Positions 1-10,449 of a stretch of 64,000 bases of DNA are shown here, one piece after another (the stretch's first letter is position 1; each line of letters opens with the position of its first letter). Location: positions 744,001 through 808,000 of the forward strand of contig JAJNNY010000011.1 in assembly GCA_022453515.1 (NCBI GenBank), read 5' to 3'. This stretch comes from Astrocystis sublimbata. Its lineage: Eukaryota > Ascomycota > Sordariomycetes > Xylariales > Xylariaceae. A program made the position numbers and the translations under genes. Under the pieces are notes generated by a model. It searched no databases. It saw only the letters and a program-made list of their open reading frames with translations, and was not told the DNA's origin.

Positions 1-1626
1 AACTGCTCACTCACGAAGCCAATCAAGAGAGATGCATCAGAAATGACAGCAAAAGACAAACTGAAATGAAGCTCAAATGGCATGTTGCGCGTAATACTAT
101 ATTGTCCGAATTGCGGATTGCGCAATTCAGTATGGCCGTCTTCCGAGACCAGCCTAGCTTGTGGTTATTTTTATCTGCACGACTTTACCAAGTCCACGCT
201 ACTAAACGAAAGGCGTACACGAACGACCGGCATGAACCGCATGGGCGCATGTGTAGTGTGAAGGCTAGCCTCACCTAGATTAGCGTAACATACGATGCAA
301 GCTAAAGCGAAGCCCAGGCTTGACCCAGCACGATGGTTGTGCCGGTGCGTTGTGCGATGTTACCAGTCGAGTGGCATGCAATTTCTCCACGCTGCAGCGT
401 TGATAGCATACATACGATGCCCGATGCACCCACGAGGCAACGCACGCACGAAATAATCGCCTAATAAAGAACACCGCATTAGGAATGTCGATCTATTACT
501 TGAATTGGGGATATTATAACGTTGCGCGCGCAACATGCGGGATGGTCGAGTAATGGTTAATGCTAGATACTATCATTACTCATCTCAAGCACTTGGCACG
601 CAAGAAAGTTCTATCGAGGTAATCCGGTCTCATTCCCAGGGCTTACGCCATGGACGGCATCCTTCTGGCATGGAACCTTGGAACCTCCTCTGCACGTTCC
701 TTTGCGGAAGACGGGAGCTTGAAGGTTGTCCGGGACTTCAGCCGCATCGCAACATACCTCGGTACGCTCAGATTGACTTTTCACTCTGTCCGCTAGTATA
801 TGTCAACAGTTCGTGCTGAAAAGCCGGCCAAGGAAGCAGGGGATACTCAATCAAATTGGTGTTGCTGTCGCATAGACAGGTCATCTTCTTACGTCGCATC
901 ACGGCTGTATTTGTGATGCCAAGATACTCGACATTCCAAATGGGTATGCAAGCCAAGACATTGTATTTTCCTCAGTCATGCTACGCCCCGCGGACGACGG
1001 GCTTTCTCCAGCATTTACTCGAGAGAATGACGATCTACGGAATACTCCAACGATTCAGGGCATACCCCCGGACTTTACCGCGGCATCGCGCCGCACAGTC
1101 GTAGTGCAGCTTCGTTGCACTGGGCTAGGTTTCCTCAAACCTCGTCGCCCGTAATTTGCTGCGTTCAATCTATCTATCACGGCAGCCGTACGATGGCCTA
1201 TGTGCTGGATCGGCGTGTTAGAGTTCCCGTTGCCAGGATGTGATCGTATGGCCCAGAGTCCCTTTTGGGGGCCTATACGTCGAAACCCATGCCCTGCGCA
1301 CCCTGGAACTAATTCCATATCGTCGAATGAACAACTTCACTCAGTAATTGTAATCACGGAAGAAGAGAACATGGGGCCTGGTGTAGATCTGCTGACGGAG
1401 GCGAAATCGAATCTGCCCAACACTCATCAAGCCGAGTTACATTGATTCTGAATAATGGTGGCACTCCATATGATGATGGCGGGGAGCAGCCAAGTATAAA
1501 GATCTTTGAAGCCCTCGCCGTTATATCGATCTGGATACTCTCGGATCATCCCTCTCAAGCTCATCACAGGCGGCATCTACCCGGTTCTCTGCATCAATCC
1601 CGACTCATCTCAACAACTCAGCCAAA
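1..1626. other. Unassigned 5' region with one coding-like stretch
   Basis: No confident gene. On the plus strand about 647-1158 has a coding look: an open frame begins MDGILLAWNLGTSS at 650, and a later frame contains DAKILDIPNGYASQDIVF (about 917) and runs open to a TAA near 1156. GT...AG pairs could join these blocks, but I recognise no family and the splicing is uncertain. It may be a decayed gene. The last 130 bases are the promoter and leader of the next gene, with a TATA-like tataaa near 1495 and a CT/CA-rich leader up to the start codon. Confidence 0.35.
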
Positions 1627-2478
1627 ATGAAGACCAGCACCATCCTCTCGGTTCTCTCCCTCGGCGCTGCAGCCTTGGCCGCTCCCAAGTCCTTTGGAGG
1701 CAAGAAGCTGCCCATGACCACCTTCGCTGGTGTTGAGGTCGTCGACACGCAGCTGGTCCGAGATGCCCACGCCCTGATCAAGAAGTTCCCCGACTTCCTG
1801 TACTGGCACTCTGCCCGCACTTGGCTTCTGGGTGCCGCTGTCATCAACGCCAACGAGACCCTCAAGGCCTCGGTCGATCTCGAGGCCCACGCCATCGGAA
1901 CGATCCTCCACGATCTCGGCTGGGACAGTATGTTGCTCCCCAATATTATATCTTACTCTTCACAAATGTTCCAAAGCTAATCTCACAAACCTGCAGTGTC
2001 CAAGGACTCTCCCTGGGTCAGCAAGGACCGCCGCTTCGAGGTCGACGGTGCCCTCGGCGCCGTGCAGTTCATCAAGAGCCACCCGTCCTACTGCGCCTCG
2101 ACGTGGACCCCGGCCCGTCTCGAGCGCGTCTTCGACGGCATTGCGCTGCACGGCACCGTCGGCATCCACGAGTACAAGAACATCGACACCATGTGGATCA
2201 CGGAGAGCATCGGGTACGACGGCGTCAACTTCCAGCCGCCCATCGTCCCCCCCGCCAAGTTCGACAGCATTGTTGCTGAGCTGCCCAAGGACAACTTCCA
2301 GAAGGGCGCCATCGACACCTTCTCCTGGATGTGCGCCACCAAGGCCGAGTCTACCTACAACACCTTTGTCCAGGACTTCGGCACCGCCTATATCGAGGGC
2401 TACAACGCCACTGGCCACCGCTCATTCGACCGCGTCACTGCCGGCTACGTCCCGACCCCGGGCGAGTTCGAGTTCTAA
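1627..2478 (+). CDS. Secreted HD-domain protein (cyanamide hydratase-like)
   Basis: Two exons, 1627-1927 and 1997-2478, give 260 aa; the 69-nt intron has a GTATGT donor and a CTGCAG acceptor, and the joined codon is ATG (Met101). Residues 1-19 form a typical signal peptide (MKTSTILSVLSLGAAALAAP). HD metal-binding signatures follow: YWHSARTW (His61), ILHDLG (His95-Asp96) and FDGIALHG (Asp147, His152). This order fits the fungal HD family that includes cyanamide hydratases and their many uncharacterised relatives, which are metal-dependent hydrolases or lyases. The family is usually cytosolic, so the signal peptide is unusual. Substrate unknown. The start is supported by the ccaaaATG context and a TATA-like box about 130 bases upstream. 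Confidence 0.75.
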
Positions 2479-3282
2479 GCTCGACATACATACATATTAC
2501 TCGGCCGATATGCTTGCTTTCACCTGTTACATATTAATGATGGTTCGCACGATAGATACCAATTTGTACATAAACCTTAATGTTAAACTATGAATTTTTT
2601 CAATCGCGTCTTGTTTTATTGTGAAGAATCGATATCGAAATGAAAACATTGTTTGCTTCAATTATATGTATGTACAGTACCTAGTGCGACGTACCTACAA
2701 TTTGCAGCTTTCCGTTTTCATGCATTTGAATCGAGCCGAAGAGAGTTGAACGAACGTCAACAGTGTTTCAGTAATGTTCAACTGACTCGGATCAAATATA
2801 TTGTCACGTTACCGTGTCCGAACAAGGAACAAAGCACACGCGCGACAGACAAACATGCCGCTTTCGAGTCTGAGCACAAAAGCCTCCACGAGTCCACCGC
2901 CACCACTCAATTCAAACCAGGGAACATGTGTGACAAAGGCTAAAGCTGCTGGTGAGACATGAATAATCATCAACCCGTCCAATGGGACAGCATTCTCAAC
3001 CCAGCGGCTGAATTATACGCCTGACTACCTCTCCCTTTGCGCATGGGTAGAGCAATGCAAAGCAATCATTGTGACACTCTTCTGACATTTGGTTGCGTTT
3101 CTCTCTCCCTTGTTCGCAGAAGGTGAAGTGGATTGAGCGCGTGCGACGTGTTCAACCCTCTTCTAAGTGGCAAGTGCTCATCATCTGGGACCATCAGCAT
3201 CAAGGGATGGGGTTCACTACTGCGAAGGTGATGTGATGTGCTAGGTCCAAGTGGAATCGTATGCGTATTTGTTGTGTTAGTA
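2479..3282. other. Convergent 3' intergenic region
   Basis: Lies between the 3' ends of the HD-domain gene and HMG gene A. It is AT-rich just after the stop codon (2500-2660), as expected for a 3' UTR. No open frame resembles a known protein. Confidence 0.5.
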
Positions 3283-4729
3283 TCAGAAACTTCCACTTCC
3301 TGGACTAGAACCGCGCGGCGCGCGCTGCTCGACGTGATCAAATCTGACGGGCTCCGGATCACGAAGCATGCTTCCAGTCGCAGCTGAGCCGGGGTCAGGT
3401 GGGGTGGAGGTAGGGTGAGCAGCGATCAAACCAAACGGCAGAGGTGTCCCGTGATTGTTGCCTGGGGAGAAACCGGGTGGCAATATGGGGGCAGGGAAAG
3501 TATCGTGCATGGCTTCCGGAAGGCGGGGTTGCTGTTGGGGTTGAACCTGAACCTGAGCCTGAGTCTGAGTCTGTGCCCGCGGCTTCCGACCTCGTGGTTT
3601 TCGAACACCGTCTTTAGCAGCTTGTGAGCTTGGGCGCCTCTTGGGTTTGCCTTCGCGGATGCGCGCTTTTGTCAGCGCCAGACGCTCCCGCTGCCAATCG
3701 GGGTACTGCTCTTTGAAAGCGGCGAGCTCGGCGAGGGCGGGGGCGGACCACGGCTCTTTCTCCGCGTGCGTCATGGCGTGCCATCTGTCTTTTGCGATGT
3801 TGGCTGGTAATTACAAAGGAATGTGAGTGATTAGTATAGCACGCATAACAAAGGGGAAGTGAAGTGAAGTGGCAGTGTTCCTGAAGAAATAGAGTGCTGA
3901 TGTGGGTGCTGAAGAATTTACTTTACTTCACTTTACTTACCCAAGACCTTCTCGCCCTCGTTGGGGTGATCCTTCCGGATCTCGGGGATCACCGCCTTGA
4001 GGTAGCGGAAATAGCTGTTGAGCGGTGGCTTGGCGTCGCCGTACTTGGCCCGGAAGACTTCTTCTGCTTCTTCTTCTTCGATGTTGTCCAGCGTCGTCAA
4101 CCCACTACCACCACTACCGGGAACAGCTGGCGATGGTCGCTGCTCATCAAAGATGCCACTGCCGGGAGTGCTGGGAACCGCATCATTGACCCCGAGCGTG
4201 TCTTCGCTACCATCACGGCCACGGCCACCAGCAGGAGTAGCAGGAGCAGGAGGACTCATGCTGGCCTCGGACCCCCCGAGCCCGTCGGCAGGCTGCTAGC
4301 CATGACCGGACTGGGAAGGGAGGACAGGCACTGGCTGCTCGTGCTGGTGCTGATTGACGTCGCGCGCGCCTGGCTGCAGGACCGGGAGGTCGAATTCGGG
4401 CTGCACGGAGATGATGCCTTGCGTCTCACGCTCGATGTCCTCGGGGCGGCCCAGATACAGTCTTTCCGGGTTCGACGCGTCTGCGAAGAAGTTTGCTTCG
4501 CCGGACAGAAGTGTGCTGAAGTAACAACGTCAGCTCCGGCTACGGTGTTGGTTGGTTGAGCTGAGTTGACTTACGAGGCAAACTGCAGGAAGGACTCCTG
4601 GCCGCCCGGGCCGAGGAACGTGTGGTTGGTCCGCGACAGCTTGATGGTGCGCACGAAGGGCGTCACTTGCAGCGCCGCGTCGCTCCACATGCCGGACACC
4701 ATCTCGGACGTAGCTACATATTCTGCCAT
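3283..4729 (-). CDS. HMG-box protein, copy A (MAT1-2-1-like HMG domain)
   Basis: Proposed exons are 4729-4575, 4515-4383, 4295-3941 and 3803-3283 (387 aa). The N-terminal block (residues 1-90) is shared with copies B and C: MWSDAALQVTPFVRTIKLSR, then FFADASNPERLYLG. An acidic Pro/Ser linker leads to an HMG box starting KPPLNSYFRYLK and ending KDRWHAMTHAEKEPW. A 137-nt intron splits it in phase 1, where MAT1-2-1 HMG boxes carry theirs. The tail is basic, then Pro/Gln-rich, as in DNA-binding regulators. The start was chosen by alignment with B and C; an upstream ATG at 4774 is possible. The second intron (4382-4296) is the weak point: its donor is GTCCTG, and without it an in-frame TAG (4298-4296) ends the protein early. 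Likely a nuclear DNA-binding protein; target unknown. Confidence 0.75.
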
Positions 4730-5863
4730 TTGGTTGCGCTTGGATGTGTCGGACAGTGACAGCGACAATGACACTGGTGAGTGGTCAATTGCTAGGCTGT
4801 GCTGTTAGTGTGTGTTAGCAATCCCAAGGTTGCCTTACGATCATGCGATGAGCGAAGGCGCGAAATGCGCAATGGAATGAGAAATTGCCAAGCGATTGAG
4901 TAAATCGGTCGTGCGATGAGCGAAATACCAACTGGCTGATGCGCAGACTGTGGCGGAGGGTAAAGGCACTGGGAGAAATGAGGTGCAGAAACATGAGGTG
5001 ATCGAAGATGCGGAATGATTGAAACACAAGTTGACTGACTGACTGACGAGTTCTTCACGACGAGTGGCGCGTGGTGGCACTGGCAGTGAGTGCCCTGCGG
5101 CAACAGGTTGAGGTTCTGCGATGAGAATGAGATGTGTGGAGTGTGGAGTGTGGTCGAGGTTGTGTGTGAGTGAGCAAGAGTTTAAATTTTGTTTGCCGAA
5201 TGCGGCGAAGGGATGCCGACTGTGTGCTACAAGTCGAGATGGTGGCAAAGGTGAAACGTTGTGTGGTAGTGTGGTTGCTAAGTGTGTGTGTGCAGAGTAG
5301 GCTCAATTATGCTTCAGTGGGAAGTTCCTGTTCTGCTGTAAAGAAACGAATTGAGAAAAATTGGCCTAACAAGGTGGGAGTCGCCTGGGAGATGGCGCTA
5401 TTTGTAGGTCGAGGTTAATCCGTTGCTATTACGCGGTGGTCACCTGTTGATTCCGAAGGAAGATTTAGGGTCATAGTTGCAGTTAATCGATATTACGGCG
5501 AAACCCTCGATTTCTGATGCATTATCTCCGGCATCTCAATCATATATAATAAATGCTTTTCTATCACGATCAAGGCTCTCAATAATTAGCAATCAACTTG
5601 TTCTCTATCAAAGCTCTTAGCACAATGAACTCGTATTGCGGATGGTGGAACTATATATATACCGACATCCGACAGTTCTGCAACACTTTGCCGAAATCCT
5701 CAAAATTCTTGATCACATCGATCTCCAGTAGCTTTCCGACTTGTCCACCTCACTTATACTAAAATGGCCTTCATAAAATGGCAAAACATTGAGACTTAAT
5801 TCCATCCTTGATTGAGGATGCCATTAATACGAACATCTCGGTCGAATATAGTTCCCGATGGTT
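4730..5863. other. Intergenic, promoter of HMG copy A
   Basis: Lies upstream of copy A and downstream of copy B, both on the minus strand. About 4800-5300 has short GTGTGTG/GAGTGTG-rich low-complexity runs; about 5500-5680 is AT-rich with tatatata near 5650. No convincing gene. Confidence 0.5.
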
Positions 5864-7077
5864 TCACGCCCATGGGCCTGGAGAAGGGATGACGAGGAGT
5901 CTCGGGTCAATGAAACCAGTCCCGCTAGCTTCCGGGTTGGCAGCTAGGCTTGTGGACTGTTCCTTGGTAACCGGGAAAAGTTCTTGTATGCGCTGTTCCA
6001 TGTCAGGATCCAAGTCGTACTGGAAATTCTCAATAGAGCTCATTAGAGCATCATTCGGTGGAACTCCAGCAGACTGGTCAAAGCTCTGAATGGCGGGCGA
6101 AGCTGGAAGTAGCTGCGGTTGGTGCTGTTCAGCACTCGGCTGAGGCTTTGCGGCAGATCGCTGTCGGGAATGTGTCTTCTTAATGCCGCTTGGGCGCTTG
6201 CCAACCGCGAGGCGATCCCTATAATAGTCGGGATAGGCTGTTTTGAAGCGATTGCTCTCAGCTCTCGCCTCTAACATCCATGGCGCCTGTTCCTGTACGG
6301 ACATCCCCTTCCACATATTGCCGATGATGTTTGCTAGGGTTGAACGCGGTTAGCGGGATGTACACACCACATGATATGTAGTTCGTCTACTTCACTTACA
6401 AATTTCTTTCTCATTGATCCCCGGGTTCTTCTCCCGGATTTCAGTAGCTTCCGCTTTTCTAAAGCGCGGAAAGCCGTTCGTGGGCGGCCTCATATCGCCG
6501 TACTTATTTTCGAACAGCGTCTCTTCATTGGTTGCCACTGTCACGTGGTCTTCGTCCGACGTTGTATCATTGGCAACCGCGGCGGTGACTGTCGCCCTGC
6601 CATTACTACTGCAACCATCAACGGGCACCTGGAGCCCTCCAAGCCCGCCAACTGGCTTCTAGCCTTGGTCGGGCTGGGCATGGAGGTCCATGTGGTCGTT
6701 GAAAGCGCCTGGCTGGAGGACTGGTAGTCGGAATCGATCGGCCAATTGATCGTTCCGAATGTCTCCGCCTCGATATCGGCAGAGTTACCAAGGTATACTC
6801 TATTTGGGTTGGATGCGTCTGCGAAGAAACCGGCATCGGTGAATAAGAGCTCACTATTCGCATTCAAGTTAGCATCGTCATGTTCAACTGCTATTTCGTT
6901 AGTCTGGGAGATTGATACTTACCGAGCGCGCTGACGGAAGTAGCTCTGGCCATCGATATTTAGCATGTTATAGTGTGTTCGCGACATTTTGATCGTGCGG
7001 GCGAAGTCTGTAACTTGGGATGATGCTTCATTCCAGAGAGTGACGAGAATGTCATGGGTAAGCTGAGTCGATGCCAT
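5864..7077 (-). CDS. HMG-box protein, copy B (MAT1-2-1-like HMG domain)
   Basis: The N-terminal exon (7077-6923) is exactly as long as that of copy A (155 nt) and carries VTDFARTIKMSR; the next exon begins at 6853 and carries FFADASNPNRVYLG. The HMG box reads RPPTNGFPRFRKAEATEIRE, then EIS, intron 6399-6334 (66 nt, splitting the Ser codon in phase 1), then NIIGNMWKGMSVQEQAPW. Of the three it is closest to the MAT1-2-1 pattern (IREQNPG...EIS.IVGNMW). Compared with A and C it lacks one base near 6722. It reads in frame only if an intron 6721-6609 (donor GTCCTC, acceptor TTGCAG) is removed, giving exons 7077-6923, 6853-6722, 6608-6400 and 6333-5864 and 321 aa. Otherwise it is frameshifted and may be decaying. 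Confidence 0.6.
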
Positions 7078-9079
7078 CTTGGAGGAATGGGGAGGCTGGT
7101 CGTCGATAGTCAGTAGTAGCCCTCGGGATAAAGAGGCACGGTTACTGACCGACTGGTAACAGTTGTCGTGATATTTTGGGATCAATGATCGAAGGGATGA
7201 CTTCGTGTTGAGAAAGAGACAGTATGATCTGCCGGATCTGCCGACTAGTTACAGTGGTGTGTGTGATGAACTACAAGTCTGGGTTGACACGCTGATGAAG
7301 GCTTTGCAACGATCGAAGACTCTTAGAGTAGGCGTTAGTGAAGACTATGTAGTGTGCAAGAATGGTTATTCTGGAGTGATGGGAGAAGATGGAGAAGTGG
7401 TAGATGGGACGGAAATCAAAAGTTGGGAGGCGGAGGTATATATATGAGTGAATGAATTTTCGTTGCCATGTGGTGGTTGCCCCGTAGAGCATCCGTTGTC
7501 GAATTGAGGACGGGTTTAAGTAGGCAGTCACCAATAGAAATTATCCCCAACCACTGTAACTCTTCACTGCAGTGCCATCAGCTGATATCAATGTTTACAC
7601 TAAAAATCAAAGGCGGTGAGAGCTTAGAAGCTCGCGGGCAACCAGTCAACGGAGCTATCACGCGTCAAGGTTGGTGTTGGTCGGCGAGTCACCTACACTA
7701 GAACACAGCCGTCGCCGGTTGCCCACATCATAGTGTTCGTAACCACCTCAGAAATAAACTTGATATTGGACACTCGTATTAACCTAGAAGACCTGTTTGG
7801 GCTTATCCATGGCCTATAGAGCTCTCTCTTTGGAAGTGATGAGGTCATACATCACGACCTCTTAGAGACATCAGGGTTGGTGATGGCCCGTAGCGAGCTT
7901 TGAAACATGGTGTCGTTGCCCCAAGTTACTAATGACGAGACCTAAGATGAGAGTTTCCGAATTAGTGAATACTGCCGCACCAAAGAGTAGCGTTACGCGT
8001 GTAGACACGCTGGCTGGCCAGCTGTCAGACGGAAAGGAAGGTTGGGGATTTTTCTAGCGTGTCCCAACGAGCAACGGCAGTATTATATACAGCAGGCTAT
8101 GAGGGGACACGTTTGTGATAGGAGCTTCTGCTAGTGACATCGACATGTAAGATGACGTGTTTTCACCTCAAACATTGCCCATTGCTTGTTGGGTAGACTC
8201 CATTCCCAAACAAGTGAGTGTGCGTTTGTGACGGAATCTTGTTGGGCATTTTTGTATCAACAAATAATTGCGGCTACACGTTTCCATCAAGCAGTTGTGG
8301 CGTTAACAAATACTTGCTACGTTAACATATTGCCTACCATGGTTCTATAGATAAAAATCTACAGATAGCCATGTTATCGGGTTGACAATGTTCTGTTCTT
8401 TTTATCTTGTGAGCGAGTGTTGTGATGTTAGTGCTCTACTTACATCCAATGCCATATTCTACGCTCATATGGGAGAAATTTTCATATCTCGACTGGCCGC
8501 GTTGAGACGCGTCGAACACTCCCAACCTCCCAACAGCAACTCTACTGGGAAGCCCAACTCTAATAGGCCACTGCGAATTTAAGGTTAGTGACTCTACAGT
8601 GAAGTCACGAGATTTGCAGCTCTACCGGGCAACCACCACATGGCAACCGTTTGCCTACATATATCTGCATCTCTGACCTTCATATTTCATTTCCTCCACT
8701 TCCTTCTACAACCTTTTCTCACAATATATAACTTGAGAAAACTTCACACTTCCTGACCATCGTTCAACGTTTACCTTCTGGTTAACCATCGTGGTCTTTC
8801 GCTACCCATCGTGGCATGCGCATCTGAACAACTACAATCTCGCTCTTCACCTGTCATTGCGTGAAGGTCAACCTGTCCTTTCTTCGAGATCCATCTCGAC
8901 GACCACCGTCTCTCTGACAGACTGTCTTGGCTTCTTGCCTCGATAAACTTTCATCACCACATAACAACCACAAATCAGTAAGTTCCCTGATCCTGGTAGA
9001 ACGAACAAAAGATGACGTATAACATACGCCTGACACCCACTGACCGTTGACCGCCAGTCTCTTCTATCCTTTCTTCAAA
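7078..9079. other. Divergent intergenic region between HMG copies B and C
   Basis: About 2 kb separating the head-to-head copies B (minus) and C (plus). It should hold both promoters. A tatatata stretch lies at 7437-7445, and CT-rich leader sequence fills 8650-9070 ahead of copy C. No recognisable gene, RNA gene or mobile element. Confidence 0.5.
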
Positions 9080-10449
9080 ATGGCGACCATTCAGTTCGAC
9101 CATCAACTCGACCTTCAACAATTGACCGCTCGATGGAGCGATGCGTCCATCCAGATCACGCAATGGGTGCACACGATCAAGCTGACCCGCGCGACGTATG
9201 ACAATCTCAATCCGCTGGGTCAGGCATATTTTCGACAGTGGGCAGGGTAAGTCTCATCTGCGGGTGGTATTAAGACAGTGATTGAGGATGTTGTTCACAA
9301 CTGGCGTTCCTAATCCCGTCATCTGTAGTCAACTCCTCGGTCGCGATGTCGATTTCTATAATGAAGATAGTTCAATGAGAGTATATCTTGGACATTCATC
9401 CGACATAGAAAAAGAAACAAACGGGACCATTACCTGGCAACCGTACTCGGACCTCATGGTCCTGCAGCCAGGTCGGACCGAACAGGATGAAGAGCATATC
9501 AGACAAATCGATCACTTCCTCAATACACAGCCCGACAACATTTACATGGCCCCTCGAATCCAGTTGGTCGAGGGCTAGGAGCCCAGCAACGAGATTGAGG
9601 GAAGCCATAATGTGAATGGCGGCAGTATTGGCAGTGAAGATGACACTTCTATCGCGGAAGAAACGTCACCTGCCGAGATCGAGGAAGTGCGCTTTCGAGA
9701 AAAGTATGGTGGTAACAAAGCACCATGCAATGCCTACTTCCGCTTTCGAAAGGCACTTACGCCAGAGCTCCAGCGGGAGTTCCCTGCACTGAGCAACTCT
9801 GACATCTGTAAGTTACATTGACTGAGTGCAGAGCCTAAATACAGATATTCTGACAAACCGTTTTCTAGCTAAACGAAGCGGCGATAGGTGGAGGTCTATG
9901 TCCCCTGAAGAACAGGCTCCTTGGCTCAGAGCAGGAAGGGAAGACCATGATCGCTTTAACACGCGCTTCCCCGACTATACCAGGGATCGTCAAGCCCTGT
10001 CGAAGCTACAAAACGGGGGCAAAGTGACAAAGCATCCACGTCGGGCCAAGCCAAGTTCTCGGCGATCTACACAAAGCCCAATGGCGCCCCCCTCGTTTAG
10101 TACCCAGACCCCGCCTGTCCAGCTGCCCACTCCTGCTCAGCATAACGTGGCGCATCATGAGGCATTGCTCCCATTGGCGCCGCCTGCGAATAATGCATGG
10201 CTCTCACCTGCCCTGACGGGCACGCCAATTCAAAACAACGTGGAGCAAGCATGGCTTTCACCGGTGCCCGTTCCGAATGGTGCCCAGCTACTTCCCGATC
10301 ACATGGCCACTGTCTCTCTTCCCAACGTTGAGAGCAGTGAGGCGCTAGTTGATCATATGGAAGATGTCCATCCCTCTCTGGACCAAAACGATTTCCCCAA
10401 CATGGCATTGGACGATGTTCAAGCATTGATGGACGTCATCCAGAATTAG
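9080..10449 (+). CDS. HMG-box protein, copy C (MAT1-2-1-like HMG domain)
   Basis: Proposed exons are 9080-9246, 9329-9458, 9579-9807 and 9869-10449 (368 aa). The N-terminal block matches A and B (WSDASIQITQWVHTIKLTR, then MRVYLGHSSDIEKET). The HMG box reads KAPCNAYFRFRKALTPELQR, then SDIS split by a 61-nt phase-1 intron (9808-9868), then DRWRSMSPEEQAPW. The C-terminal part is basic (HPRRAKPSSRR), then Pro-rich with an acidic end. As in A, a second intron (9459-9578, 120 nt, donor GTCCTG, acceptor CTAG) must be removed to avoid an in-frame TAG at 9576. It runs opposite to A and B, so an inversion accompanied or followed the duplication. Presumed nuclear DNA-binding regulator; no target can be inferred. 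Confidence 0.75.

Noticed and set aside
3283..10449. A mating-type (MAT) locus
   Set aside because: The HMG boxes resemble MAT1-2-1, but there are three paralogues, no alpha-box gene, and none of the usual neighbours (SLA2, APN2, COX13, APC5) was seen.
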